A stretch of DNA of 64,000 nt, from the NCBI GenBank assembly GCA_040880465.1, contig JBBDIK010000003.1, positions 1 through 64,000 on the forward strand, given 5' to 3'. Shown here piece after piece: positions 25,811 to 35,986 of the stretch. This DNA comes from JBBDIK01 sp040880465. GTDB taxonomy: Bacteria > Actinomycetota > UBA4738 > JBBDHU01. Every line of letters starts with the position of its first letter. Positions within the stretch are counted from its first letter, which is position 1. Made by a program: the position numbers and the translations under genes. The notes beneath the pieces were generated by a model. The model was not told the DNA's origin, searched no databases, and was given only the letters and a program-made list of their open reading frames with translations.

Positions 25811-27988
25811 ATGGCGACCCCCGCGGAGGAACTTGACGTGGCCGAAGACGTCGAAGCAGTCGAAGAGGTCAAGCAGCCGCCCGGCAAGGGCAAGGGGCTC
25901 GTCGTACGCGAGTACCCGCTCGCCCGCACGCGCAACATCGGGATCATGGCCCACATCGACGCCGGCAAGACGACCACGACCGAGCGGATCCTCTACTACA
26001 CCGGCAAGGCCTACAAGCTCGGCGAGGTTCACGAGGGCACTGCGCAGATGGACTGGATGATCCAGGAGCGTGAGCGCGGCATCACGATCACCTCCGCCGC
26101 CACGACGTGCGTGTGGAAGGACCACTGGATCAACATCATCGACACGCCCGGCCACGTGGACTTCACGGTCGAGGTCGAGCGTTCGCTGCGCGTACTGGAC
26201 GGAGCGGTCGCGGTCTTCGATGCCGTCGCCGGTGTCGAGCCGCAATCCGAAACGGTATGGCGCCAGGCTGATCGATACGACGTTCCCCGGATCGCGTTCG
26301 TGAACAAGATGGATCGCACCGGTGCGAACTTCGAGCGCACGGTCGAGATGATGGTCGACCGGTTGCAGGCGAACCCGCTGATCGTGCAGCTCCCGTGGGG
26401 CTCGGAGGGCGACCTGCAGGGCGTCATCGACATCATCGAGATGAAGGGCCTGCACTGGACCGATGAGAAGGGCGAGGAGTGGGAGACCACGGATATCCCC
26501 GCGGAACTCGTCGACGCCGCGAAGCAGGCGCATCACGATCTCTTCGAGAAGCTCGCCGATCACGACGAGGCGCTCATGGACAAATTCGTCCACGAGGACG
26601 ACCCGACGCCCGAGGAGTTCCGTCGCGCGATCCGCCGCGCGACCCTGGCAGGTGAGGGCGTACCGGTGCTGTGCGGCTCGGCGTTCAAGAACAAGGCGGT
26701 GCAGCCGCTGCTGGACGCGATCGTCGCGTTCCTTCCCTCGCCGCTGGACGTACCGCCGCTCGAGGGGCACCTCCCGCGCAACGAGGAGAAGCACGAGCTC
26801 CGCAAGCCCGAAGACACCGAACCGTTCGCGGCGCTGGCGTTCAAGATCATGACCGACCCCTACGTGGGAAAGCTCACCTACGCTCGCGTGTACTCGGGAA
26901 CGCTGCAGAGCGGATCCCACATCTCCAACTCGACCAAAGACCGCAAGGAGCGTGTCGGCCGCGTCCTGCAGATGCATGCGAACCACCGCGAGGATCTCGA
27001 TGCGGCGTACACCGGCGATATCGTGGCGCTCGTCGGGCTCAAACACACGCGTACCGGCGACACGTTGTGCGACCCGGCCAGGCCGGTGGTGCTCGAGTCG
27101 ATCAGCTTCCCGACGCCGGTCATCTCGGTGGCGATCGAACCGAAGACCAAGGCCGACCAGGACAAACTGGGTGCGGCGATGGCCAAGCTTGCGGACGAGG
27201 ACCCGACCTTCGTCGTGCGCTACGACGACGAGACCGGTCAGACGGTCATCTCCGGGATGGGCGAGCTGCACCTGGAGGTGCTGGTCGACCGCATGATCCG
27301 CGAGTTCAATGTCGAGGCGAACGTGGGCAAGCCCCAGGTCGCGTACCGCGAGACGATCCGCAAGCCGGTCCACAAGATCGAGGGCCGCTACGTCAAGCAG
27401 ACCGGTGGCCGTGGCCAGTACGGTCACGTCTACATCGACCTCGAGCCGACGGGCCCCGGCGGCGGGTTCGAGTTCGTCGACAAGATCGTGGGTGGCTCGG
27501 TGCCGCGCGAGTACATCGGTGTGGTCGACGCCGGCATCATGGAGGCCTGCGAGTCGGGCGTGCTGGCCGGGTATCCGCTGGTCGATGTCCGCGCAACGCT
27601 GATCGACGGGTCCTACCACGACGTCGACTCGAACGAGATGGCGTTCAAGATCGCCGCGCAGATGGCGCTCAAGGACGCGGCGAAGAAGGCCAGTCCGGTG
27701 TTGCTGGAGCCGGTCATGGAGTTCGACGTGCTCACGCCCGAGGACTTCATGGGTGACGTGATGGGTGACGTCACCGCGCGCCGGGGCCGGATCGAGGAGA
27801 TCGACGACCGTGGCGCGATGAAATCGATCCGCATGATCGTGCCGCTGGCCGAGCTGTTCGGCTACGCGACCGAGCTGCGCTCGCGGACGCAAGGACGTGC
27901 GTCACATTCGCCGATGCAACTGAAGGAGTACGCCGAGGTACCGAAGAACGTGTCCGAAGAGATCGTCGCGCGGGTGCGCGGGGAGTAA
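25811..27988 (+). CDS. fusA: Elongation factor G
   Basis: 725 residues. It is the GTPase that drives translocation on the ribosome. Motifs G1 AHIDAGKTTTTERIL, DTPGHVD and NKMDR are all present, as are domains II-V (GMGELHLEVLVDRM, GRGQYGHVYIDLEP). An acidic N-terminal extension of about 27 residues (MATPAEELDVAEDVEAVEEV) precedes the usual start and is unusual but clearly in frame from the ATG. Followed by tuf after 18 bases. Confidence 0.96.
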   Translation: MATPAEELDVAEDVEAVEEVKQPPGKGKGLVVREYPLARTRNIGIMAHIDAGKTTTTERILYYTGKAYKLGEVHEGTAQMDWMIQERERGITITSAATTCVWKDHWINIIDTPGHVDFTVEVERSLRVLDGAVAVFDAVAGVEPQSETVWRQADRYDVPRIAFVNKMDRTGANFERTVEMMVDRLQANPLIVQLPWGSEGDLQGVIDIIEMKGLHWTDEKGEEWETTDIPAELVDAAKQAHHDLFEKLADHDEALMDKFVHEDDPTPEEFRRAIRRATLAGEGVPVLCGSAFKNKAVQPLLDAIVAFLPSPLDVPPLEGHLPRNEEKHELRKPEDTEPFAALAFKIMTDPYVGKLTYARVYSGTLQSGSHISNSTKDRKERVGRVLQMHANHREDLDAAYTGDIVALVGLKHTRTGDTLCDPARPVVLESISFPTPVISVAIEPKTKADQDKLGAAMAKLADEDPTFVVRYDDETGQTVISGMGELHLEVLVDRMIREFNVEANVGKPQVAYRETIRKPVHKIEGRYVKQTGGRGQYGHVYIDLEPTGPGGGFEFVDKIVGGSVPREYIGVVDAGIMEACESGVLAGYPLVDVRATLIDGSYHDVDSNEMAFKIAAQMALKDAAKKASPVLLEPVMEFDVLTPEDFMGDVMGDVTARRGRIEEIDDRGAMKSIRMIVPLAELFGYATELRSRTQGRASHSPMQLKEYAEVPKNVSEEIVARVRGE

Positions 27989-28006
27989 GAGGAGGAGACG
28001 ACCGAG

Positions 28007-29191
<1,185 letters not shown>

Positions 29192-29228
29192 CCGAGCGAG
29201 CGAGAGAAGAGAGAGAAGAGGAAGCGAC

Positions 29229-29537
29229 GTGGCCGGCCCCAAGATCCGGATCAAGCTCCGCGCTTACGACCACCGCATGCTGGACACCGCGGCCCGCGAC
29301 ATCGTGGACCACGTGACCCGCACCGGTGCCAAAGTCGTCGGCCCGGTTCCGCTGCCCACCGAGCGTTCCATCTACACGGTCATCCGCTCTCCGCACAAGG
29401 ATAAGGACTCACGCGAGCACTTCCAGATGCTGACGCACAAGCGCCTCATCGACATCGTGGACGCGACCTCCAAGACGGTCCAGGAACTCCAGCGCCTGAA
29501 CCTGTCCGCCGGGGTCGACATCGAGATCAAGCTATGA
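29229..29537 (+). CDS. rpsJ: Ribosomal protein S10
   Basis: 102 residues from GTG, preceded by a purine-rich AGAGGAAG. Identified by IRIKLRAYDHRMLD and VGPVPLPTERSIYTV. First gene of the S10 cluster, 37 bases after tuf; the gap is an almost pure purine tract. S10 also works in antitermination as NusE. Confidence 0.96.
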   Translation: MAGPKIRIKLRAYDHRMLDTAARDIVDHVTRTGAKVVGPVPLPTERSIYTVIRSPHKDKDSREHFQMLTHKRLIDIVDATSKTVQELQRLNLSAGVDIEIKL

Positions 29538-30193
29538 GCGACGTCAAAGGCATCCTCGGAGAGAAGCTGGGCATGACCCAGATCTTCGACGACACGCGCG
29601 CGGTTCCGGTTACCGTGATCAAGGCGGGGCCCTGCTTCGTCGCCCAGGTCAAGACCCAGGCCACCGACGGGTACGAGGCCGTGCAGATCGCATTCGGCGA
29701 CATCGCGGAGCGAAAGCTCACGAAGCCGGAGCAGGGTCACTTCGCGAAACACGGCGAGAAGCCCGCCCGGCACCTGGTCGAACTCCGGACCGATGACGCG
29801 TCCAGCTACGAGCCCGGCCAGGAGATAAAGGCGGACGTGTTCCAGGCGGGCGAGCGCACCGACGTGGTCGGCGTCTCCAAGGGCAAGGGGTTCGCCGGTC
29901 CGATGAAACGGCACGGATTCGCCGGTCTCGGCGCGAGTCACGGTGCCGAGAAGGTACACCGCTCGCCGGGGGCCATCGGCGCATGCGCGACGCCGTCGCG
30001 GGTCTTCAAGGGCATGAAGATGGCCGGCCAGATGGGCAACGAACGCGTCACGATCTTGAACCTCGAGGTTGTGCAAGCCGATCCCGAGCGCAACCTGCTC
30101 CTGCTCAAGGGTGCGATCCCCGGTCCGACGGGAACCCTCGTCATGGTTCGGAGTGCCGCAAAGATGCCCCTGAAGAAAGGGGGTGTCGCCTGA
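29534..30193 (+). CDS. rplC: Ribosomal protein L3
   Basis: 219 residues, beginning in an ATGA overlap with rpsJ. GILGEKLGMTQIFDD and the loop HGFAGLGASHGAEKVHRSPG near the peptidyl-transferase centre identify L3. Standard length. Confidence 0.96.
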   Translation: MSDVKGILGEKLGMTQIFDDTRAVPVTVIKAGPCFVAQVKTQATDGYEAVQIAFGDIAERKLTKPEQGHFAKHGEKPARHLVELRTDDASSYEPGQEIKADVFQAGERTDVVGVSKGKGFAGPMKRHGFAGLGASHGAEKVHRSPGAIGACATPSRVFKGMKMAGQMGNERVTILNLEVVQADPERNLLLLKGAIPGPTGTLVMVRSAAKMPLKKGGVA

Positions 30194-30825
30194 TGGCCAA
30201 GGTCACCGTCGTGGACACCGCCGGCAAGAAGGTCGGCGAACGCGTGCTCCCCGCCGACCTCTTCGAAGCACCGATCAACGTCGGGCTCATGCACCAGGCG
30301 GTCGTGGCGGGTGCCGCGGCGATCCGCCGCGGGACGCACTCGACCAAGACACGCGCGGAGGTCTCTGGCGGCGGGCGCAAGCCCTGGCGTCAGAAGGGCA
30401 CGGGCCGCGCGCGGCACGGTTCGACCCGGTCGCCCATCTGGAGCGGCGGTGGCGTGGCCCACGGGCCGAAGCCGCAGGACCATTCCAAGAGGATGAACAA
30501 GAAGATGAGGCGCAGTGCACTCCGATCCGCGCTCTCTGATGCGCTGGCGTCCGAGAAGCTCGCGATCGTCAAGGAGCTGACGTTCGACGCGCCGAAGTCC
30601 AAGGAGGCGCGCGGTGCGATCGAGGCGCTCGAGCTGCAGGGCAAGATCCTGCTGGTGCTCCCCGCGCCCGATGAGAACGTGGAGCTGTCGTTCCGGAATC
30701 TCCCCGACGTCCACGTCGCCTATGCACCGAGTCTTGCGGTCTGGGAGATCGTGAACGCCGACCGTGTCCTGCTGACCGCATCGGCGCTGGACGTGCTCGA
30801 GGGCAAAGCCGGGGATGCCGCATGA
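30193..30825 (+). CDS. rplD: Ribosomal protein L4
   Basis: 210 residues, start overlapping the rplC stop (TGATG). The extended loop GGGRKPWRQKGTGRARHGSTRSPIW, which lines the exit tunnel, is diagnostic. In some bacteria L4 autoregulates this operon; no leader element for that is evident here. Confidence 0.96.
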   Translation: MAKVTVVDTAGKKVGERVLPADLFEAPINVGLMHQAVVAGAAAIRRGTHSTKTRAEVSGGGRKPWRQKGTGRARHGSTRSPIWSGGGVAHGPKPQDHSKRMNKKMRRSALRSALSDALASEKLAIVKELTFDAPKSKEARGAIEALELQGKILLVLPAPDENVELSFRNLPDVHVAYAPSLAVWEIVNADRVLLTASALDVLEGKAGDAA

Positions 30826-31109
30826 AGTCACCTCGCGATGTCATCATCCGACCGGTCGTGTCCGAGAAGTCCTACGCCGGGCTCGAACAGAACCGCTACA
30901 CGTTCCTGGTGCACAAGGGCGCGAACAAGACCGAGATCAAGGAAGCCGTGCAGACGATCTGGAACGTGCAGGTCACCAGCGTGAACACGCAGAACCGCAA
31001 GGGCAAGGTCAAACGGCGCCGCTACGTGACGGGCAAGCGGCCGGATCAGAAGCGCGCCATCGTCACCCTCGCCGAGGGCGACGCCATCGAGATCTTCGAG
31101 GCGAAGTAG
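30822..31109 (+). CDS. rplW: Ribosomal protein L23
   Basis: 95 residues, ATGA overlap with rplD. PRDVIIRPVVSEKSYAGLEQ and the RRRYVTGKRPDQKRAIVTL segment identify L23, which sits at the tunnel exit and docks chaperones and SRP. Confidence 0.96.
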   Translation: MKSPRDVIIRPVVSEKSYAGLEQNRYTFLVHKGANKTEIKEAVQTIWNVQVTSVNTQNRKGKVKRRRYVTGKRPDQKRAIVTLAEGDAIEIFEAK

Positions 31110-31943
31110 ATGGGCATCCGCAAGTACAAGCCGACGACACCCGGACGCCGCGGCGCCAGCGTGTCGACCTTCGAGGAGATCACGCGCGACACGCCCGAGC
31201 GTTCGCTGGTCAAGAAAGGTCGCAAACGCGCCGGCCGCAACCACCAGGGCCGCATCACGACGCGCCACCAGGGGGGCGGCACCAAGCGGAGGTACCGTGT
31301 CATCGATTTCCGGCGCGAGAAGGACGGCGTGCCCGCGAAGGTCGCGCACATCGAGTACGACCCCAACCGAAGCGCGCGGATCGCCCTGCTGCACTATGCG
31401 GACGGCGCCAAGCGGTACATCCTCGCTCCGCAGGGTGTCGCGGTCGGTGACCAGCTGATGTCCGGGGAGAGCGCGGACATCCGTCCGGGGAACGCGCTGC
31501 CGCTCCGCAACATCCCGACGGGAACGGTCATCCACGCGGTGGAGCTGAAGCCGGGGGCCGGTGCCAAGATGGCCCGTTCCGCCGGTACGAGCGTGCAGCT
31601 GATGGCCAAGGAAGGGAAGTTCGTCACGCTGCGCCTGCCGTCGGGCGAGATGCGTTTGGTGTTCTCGACCTGCAAGGCGACGGTCGGCGTCGTCGGGAAC
31701 CCGGAGCACGAGCTCATCCAGATCGGCAAAGCCGGCCGGAATCGCTGGAAGGGCAAGCGGCCGAGCGTTCGGGGTGTTGCCATGAACCCGGTCGACCACC
31801 CGCTCGGGGGCGGCGAGGGCAAGTCGTCCGGTGGTCGCCATCCGACGTCGCCGTGGGGCCAGAAGGAAGGCCGAACGCGCAAGAAGAACAAGGCTTCGAA
31901 CAAGTACATCGTTCGTCGACGTGGGAAGCGGAGGGGTTCATGA
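31110..31943 (+). CDS. rplB: Ribosomal protein L2
   Basis: 277 residues, starting directly after the rplW stop. MGIRKYKPTTPGRRGASV and the C-terminal PVDHPLGGGEGKSSGGRHP, with its essential histidine near the peptidyl-transferase centre, are present. Standard length. Confidence 0.97.
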   Translation: MGIRKYKPTTPGRRGASVSTFEEITRDTPERSLVKKGRKRAGRNHQGRITTRHQGGGTKRRYRVIDFRREKDGVPAKVAHIEYDPNRSARIALLHYADGAKRYILAPQGVAVGDQLMSGESADIRPGNALPLRNIPTGTVIHAVELKPGAGAKMARSAGTSVQLMAKEGKFVTLRLPSGEMRLVFSTCKATVGVVGNPEHELIQIGKAGRNRWKGKRPSVRGVAMNPVDHPLGGGEGKSSGGRHPTSPWGQKEGRTRKKNKASNKYIVRRRGKRRGS

Positions 31944-32221
31944 GTCGATCGATCAAGAAGGGTCCGTTCGTCGACGAGCACCTCATGCGCAAGGTCGACG
32001 ACGCGAACAAGCGGGGCGACAAGCGCGTCATCACGACCTGGTCGCGCCGATCCACGATCATCCCGGACATGGTCGGGCACACGATCGCGGTGCACGACGG
32101 CCGACGTCACGTCCCGATCTACATCTCGGAATCGATGGTCGGACACAAGCTCGGCGAATTCGCCCCGACACGGATCTTCCGGGCGCATTCCCGCAGCGAG
32201 AAGAGCACGACGGTCAGGTAA
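31940..32221 (+). CDS. rpsS: Ribosomal protein S19
   Basis: 93 residues from an ATGA overlap with rplB. SRSIKKGPFVDEHLMRKV and TIAVHDGRRHVPIYISESM are typical. A longer in-frame start exists inside rplB but has no family support. Confidence 0.96.
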   Translation: MSRSIKKGPFVDEHLMRKVDDANKRGDKRVITTWSRRSTIIPDMVGHTIAVHDGRRHVPIYISESMVGHKLGEFAPTRIFRAHSRSEKSTTVR

Positions 32222-32226
32222 GGGAT

Positions 32227-32583
32227 ATGGAAGCCAAAGCGACGGCGAAGTACGTGCGGGTCAGTCCCCCGAAGATGCGGCGGGTGGCCGACCTGATCCG
32301 TGGTCAGCACGTGGAAGAAGCGCGGCGGATCCTGCGCTTCTCGCCGCTCGGCGCAACCGCCAACGTCGAGAAGGTGTTGAACTCGGCCGTTGCCAACGCG
32401 GAACAGCAGCCGGGAACCATCGCCGAGAACCTGTTCGTGAAAGCAGCCTGGGTCGACGAGGGTCCGACGCTCAAGCGCTTCCGTCCGCGTGCCTACGGCC
32501 GCGCGACCACCATCCTCAAGCGCACCTGCCACGTCACGCTCGTCTTGGCACCGATCGGAGAGGAAGCCGCCAGTGGGTCATAA
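32227..32583 (+). CDS. rplV: Ribosomal protein L22
   Basis: 118 residues. MEAKATAKYVRVSPPKMRRVADLIRG is the standard N-terminus; GPTLKRFRPRAYGRATTI is the hairpin that reaches into the exit tunnel. It overlaps rpsC by 11 bases. Confidence 0.96.
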   Translation: MEAKATAKYVRVSPPKMRRVADLIRGQHVEEARRILRFSPLGATANVEKVLNSAVANAEQQPGTIAENLFVKAAWVDEGPTLKRFRPRAYGRATTILKRTCHVTLVLAPIGEEAASGS

Positions 32584-33550
32584 GGTCAATCCGTACGGGT
32601 TCCGCCTCGGGGTCATCTACCCGTGGAAGTCGAACTGGTACGCCCGGAAGGACTACGCGACCTCGGTGCACGAGGATGTGCTGATCCGCAAGTACATCCG
32701 GGGAAAGCTGTCGCGCGCCGGGATATCGTCGATCGACATCGAGCGCAAGGGCGACCAGGTGTGGGTGTTCATCCGCACCGCCCGTCCGGGCATCGTCATC
32801 GGACGCAAGGGCGCCGAGGTCGAACGCATCCGAAAGGACGTCGAGCGGATCACGCAGAAGCGCGTCGACGTCAAGGTCGAGGACATGAACCAGGCCGCCA
32901 GCGAGTCGCGGCCCGAGACCGATGCCGCGCTCCTGGCACAGGGCGTCTCCGAGCAGCTCGCCGGACGTGTCTCGTTCCGCCGAGCGATGCGCCGGGCGGT
33001 CCAGACGGCGATGCGGTCCGGCGCCCTGGGCGTCCGCGTGCAGTGCGGTGGCCGCCTCGGCGGCGCCGAGATGTCCCGCCGCGAGTGGTACCGCGAGGGT
33101 CGGGTTCCGCTGCACACGCTGCGGGCCAAGATCGACTACGGCGCGGCGGAGGCGAAGACGACGTTCGGCGTCATCGGTGTGAAGGTGTGGGTCTACCACG
33201 GGGACGAGATCCCCAAGACCGAGCAGGAAACCGAACGCGCGCGCGCCCGGGCGCTGGCCGGCATGCCCGTCCAGGGCGCCGGCGGGGCGTCGACCGGCGC
33301 CCTCATCACGGACGAGAAGGATCTCGTGGATGCGGTGGTGGAAGAGGCGACCGTCGTCGCGGCCGAGGCAGCGGAAGAGACGGCGGCCTCGGCCGAACCG
33401 ATGGCGTCCCCGGACGCTCCGGCCCCCGAGATCCCGGAACCAGCAGAGCCGGTCGTCGAGGCGGCAACCGATCCCGAGCCCTCGCCGGCTGTCGCGCCCG
33501 AGACGGAGGTCGCGCCGAAGCCCGCGACCCCTGAAGGCGGTGATGTCTGA
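32573..33550 (+). CDS. rpsC: Ribosomal protein S3 with long acidic/Ala-Pro tail
   Basis: 325 residues from GTG; GGAGAGGAAG lies about eight bases upstream. The normal S3 body ends near residue 213: MGHKVNPYGFRLG, KH domain RPGIVIGRKGAEVERIRKDV, then VKVWVYHGDEIP. Beyond it is a tail of about 112 residues rich in Glu, Ala and Pro, including PEPAEPVVEAATDPEPSPAV. S3 normally has 210-280 residues, so this tail is long. It is probably disordered and solvent-exposed at the mRNA entry side. Its function is unknown. Confidence 0.95.
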   Translation: MGHKVNPYGFRLGVIYPWKSNWYARKDYATSVHEDVLIRKYIRGKLSRAGISSIDIERKGDQVWVFIRTARPGIVIGRKGAEVERIRKDVERITQKRVDVKVEDMNQAASESRPETDAALLAQGVSEQLAGRVSFRRAMRRAVQTAMRSGALGVRVQCGGRLGGAEMSRREWYREGRVPLHTLRAKIDYGAAEAKTTFGVIGVKVWVYHGDEIPKTEQETERARARALAGMPVQGAGGASTGALITDEKDLVDAVVEEATVVAAEAAEETAASAEPMASPDAPAPEIPEPAEPVVEAATDPEPSPAVAPETEVAPKPATPEGGDV

Positions 33551-33969
33551 TGCTCGCCCCGAAGAAGATCAAGCACCGCAAGCAGCACCGGGGCCGGATG
33601 CGCGGCATGGCCAAGGGCGGGACCGAAGTGCACTTCGGGGACTACGGTCTGCTCGCGCTCGAGCCCGCCTGGATCAGCAATCGCCAGATCGAGTCGGCCC
33701 GTGTCGCGATCACCCGGCACATCCGCCGTGGCGGAAAGGTCTGGATCAACATCTTCCCGGACAAGCCGGTGACCAAGAAGCCCGCCGAGACCCGCATGGG
33801 GTCCGGAAAGGGCAACCCCGAGGGATGGGTCGCGGTCGTCAAGCCCGGCCGCGTGATGTTCGAGCTGTCGGGGGTGCCCGAGGACGTCGCGCGGGCGGCG
33901 ATGCTGCGCGCCGCGCACAAGTTGCCGATTAAGTGCAAGTTCGTGACCAGGGTCGGAGGCAGTGAGTAG
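33550..33969 (+). CDS. rplP: Ribosomal protein L16
   Basis: 139 residues, TGATG overlap with rpsC. MLAPKKIKHRKQHRGRMRGMA and KPAETRMGSGKGNPEGWVAVVKPG are hallmark L16 segments. It helps place tRNA in the A and P sites. Confidence 0.97.
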   Translation: MLAPKKIKHRKQHRGRMRGMAKGGTEVHFGDYGLLALEPAWISNRQIESARVAITRHIRRGGKVWINIFPDKPVTKKPAETRMGSGKGNPEGWVAVVKPGRVMFELSGVPEDVARAAMLRAAHKLPIKCKFVTRVGGSE

Positions 33970-34236
33970 ATGGCCAAGAACAAGGAACTCCGCGAGCTGC
34001 CGGATCTCGAGTTGCTGTCGCGCCTCGAGTCTGGCAAGGAGGAGCTGTTCAACCTGCGTTTCCAGCTCGCCACCGGCCAGCTGGACAACTCTGCCCGGAT
34101 CAAGCAGGTGCGGCACGACATCGCCCGCATCCTGACCGTGCTCCGTGAGCGCGAGATCGAGCGCGCGGAGGAGCTCGCTGCGGTGGGCGCCGATGCGTCC
34201 GGCGGCGAGGCGGATGACGGAGGGACCGAGACATGA
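33970..34236 (+). CDS. rpmC: Ribosomal protein L29
   Basis: 88 residues, starting right after the rplP stop. LRELPDLELLSRLESGKEELFNLRF identifies the two-helix L29. The last 25 residues are an acidic Gly/Ala-rich extension not found in short family members. Confidence 0.94.
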   Translation: MAKNKELRELPDLELLSRLESGKEELFNLRFQLATGQLDNSARIKQVRHDIARILTVLREREIERAEELAAVGADASGGEADDGGTET

Positions 34237-34511
34237 GCGACACCGAGACCCAGGCGAAGTCCAGAGGCGCGCGCAAGGTGCGGCAGGGGCTGGTCGTGTC
34301 CGACACGATGGACAAGACTGTGCTCGTCCGGATCGAGCAGAAGAAGCGCCACCCGGTCTACGGAAAGATCGTGCGGAAGCGTTCGAAGCTCGCGGCCCAC
34401 GACGAGACGAACGAGGCGCATGTGGGCGACACCGTCCGCGTGATGGAGACCCGCCCGCTGTCCAAGACCAAGCGGTGGCGGGTCATCGAGATCGTGGAGC
34501 GGGCGAAGTGA
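34233..34511 (+). CDS. rpsQ: Ribosomal protein S17
   Basis: 92 residues, ATGA overlap with rpmC. RQGLVVSDTMDKTVLVRIEQ and VGDTVRVMETRPLSKTKRWR identify S17. The first 15 residues are a small extension. Confidence 0.95.
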   Translation: MSDTETQAKSRGARKVRQGLVVSDTMDKTVLVRIEQKKRHPVYGKIVRKRSKLAAHDETNEAHVGDTVRVMETRPLSKTKRWRVIEIVERAK

Positions 34512-34876
34512 TCCAGCAGGAGACGCGCTGCAAGGTGGCGGACAACTCGGGCGCCCGAGAGGTGCTCTGCATCCGCGTGCTCGGCGGGTCGGCTCGCCGC
34601 TATGCGGGGATCGGCGATGTCATCGTCGGTTCGGTCAAGGACGCCCTTCCGGGCGCCGGGGTCAAGAAGGGCGAGGTCGTCAAGGCGGTCGTGGTGCGCA
34701 CCGCCAAGGAGCGGCGCCGGCCCGATGGGTCCTATATCCGCTTCGACGACAACGCGGTCGTGCTGATCAACGAACAGCGCAACCCACGCGGGACGCGCAT
34801 CTTCGGACCGGTGGCGCGTGAGCTGCGCGACAAGCGGTTCATGAAGATCATCTCGCTCGCGCCGGAGGTGCTCTAG
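34508..34876 (+). CDS. rplN: Ribosomal protein L14
   Basis: 122 residues from GTG in a GTGA overlap with rpsQ. IQQETRCKVADNSGAREVLCI and NPRGTRIFGPVARELR are diagnostic. Standard length. The longer reading frame that begins inside rpmC is not S17 or L14 and is ignored. Confidence 0.96.
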   Translation: MIQQETRCKVADNSGAREVLCIRVLGGSARRYAGIGDVIVGSVKDALPGAGVKKGEVVKAVVVRTAKERRRPDGSYIRFDDNAVVLINEQRNPRGTRIFGPVARELRDKRFMKIISLAPEVL

Positions 34877-35212
34877 ATGACGAAGGGCATCAAGAAGGAT
34901 GACCAGGTCATGGTGATCGCCGGCAAGGACAAGGGCCACGTCGGCCGCGTGATCAACGTGCAGCCGGACAAGGGCCGGTTGATGGTCGACGGCGCCGCGC
35001 GTGCCAAGCGGCATGAGCGCGTCGGCGGCAAGCGCGCCAAGGGCAGCGGGCAGCAGATCCAGCAGGGCGGCATCGTGGACATCGAGCTGTTCATCGACGT
35101 GTCGAACGTCCAGCTCGTCTGCCCTTCGTGCGGCAAGCCGACGCGGATCGGGCACGAGGGCGAGGGCAAGGAGCGTTCGCGCATCTGCCGGAAGTGCGGG
35201 GCGTCGGTATGA
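34877..35212 (+). CDS. rplX: Ribosomal protein L24 with a CxxC...CxxC clasp
   Basis: 111 residues, abutting rplN. The KOW motif GKDKGHVGRVINVQPDKGRLMV identifies L24. The C-terminus carries two CxxC pairs (CPSCGK and CRKCG) about 24 residues apart, suggesting a bound zinc as in other cysteine-containing ribosomal proteins. Confidence 0.95.
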   Translation: MTKGIKKDDQVMVIAGKDKGHVGRVINVQPDKGRLMVDGAARAKRHERVGGKRAKGSGQQIQQGGIVDIELFIDVSNVQLVCPSCGKPTRIGHEGEGKERSRICRKCGASV

Positions 35213-35790
35213 GTGTGACGCTGACCCCTCGCCTGCGTGACCGGTACCGCGCTGAGATCCGCCCGGCCTTGCTCGCCGAGGGCGGGTATCGCAACCTGAT
35301 GGAGGTTCCCAGCCTCGAGAAGATCGTCGTGAACATGGGTGTGGGTGACGCGCTCAAGGACGGCAAGGCGCTCGACGCGGCCATCGACGACCTGACCGTG
35401 ATCACCGGCCAGAAGCCGTTGATCACCCGGGCACGCAAGTCCATCGCCGGGTTCAAGCTCCGCGAAGGACAGGCGATCGGCGCGAAGGTCACGTTGCGCG
35501 GAGCGCGGATGTGGGAGTTCCTGGATCGGCTCGTGACGACCGCGTTGCCGCGGATCCGTGACTTCCGCGGATTGTCGCTCCGGGCGTTCGATAGGCGGGG
35601 CAACTACACCATCGGGGTCACCGAGCAGCTGATCTTCCCCGAGATCGACTACGACAAGGTGGTCCAGGTTCGCGGGATGGACATCACGATCGTGACGACG
35701 GCGACGAACGACGAGCAGGGTGAGGCGCTGCTCCGGGCGCTCGGCGTGCCGTTGAAGGAGCAGCGCGAAGCGGCCGAGGCCGCGGTCTGA
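35209..35790 (+). CDS. rplE: Ribosomal protein L5
   Basis: 193 residues from the ATGA overlap with rplX. NLMEVPSLEKIVVNMGVGDA and ITGQKPLITRARKSIAGFKLREG identify L5, the 5S rRNA-binding protein. A short Glu/Ala-rich C-terminal extension follows the usual end. Confidence 0.96.
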   Translation: MSVTLTPRLRDRYRAEIRPALLAEGGYRNLMEVPSLEKIVVNMGVGDALKDGKALDAAIDDLTVITGQKPLITRARKSIAGFKLREGQAIGAKVTLRGARMWEFLDRLVTTALPRIRDFRGLSLRAFDRRGNYTIGVTEQLIFPEIDYDKVVQVRGMDITIVTTATNDEQGEALLRALGVPLKEQREAAEAAV

Positions 35791-35800
35791 GGGAGCAAAC

Positions 35801-35986
35801 ATGGCGAAGAAAGCGTTGGTGAATAAGCAGCAGGGCAAGCCGAAGTTCGGCGTGCAGGCCTACACGCGCTGTGCCCGATGCGGGCGTGCCCGGGCGGTGT
35901 TCCGCAAGTTCATGTTGTGCCGGATCTGTTTCCGCGAGCTGGCGCACGCCGGCGAGCTTCCGGGGGTGACGAAGGCGTCATGGTGA
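35801..35986 (+). CDS. rpsN: Ribosomal protein S14, zinc-binding type
   Basis: 61 residues, the short type Z form. C-x2-C pairs in YTRCARCGRAR and LCRICFRELA bind zinc. GGGAG is placed about six bases before the ATG. The stop overlaps possible starts of rpsH. Confidence 0.96.
   Translation: MAKKALVNKQQGKPKFGVQAYTRCARCGRARAVFRKFMLCRICFRELAHAGELPGVTKASW

Noticed and set aside
25685..27892. Minus-strand open frame of 735 codons opposite fusA
   Set aside because: It mirrors the codon periodicity of fusA. The peptide has no family motif and no ribosome site.
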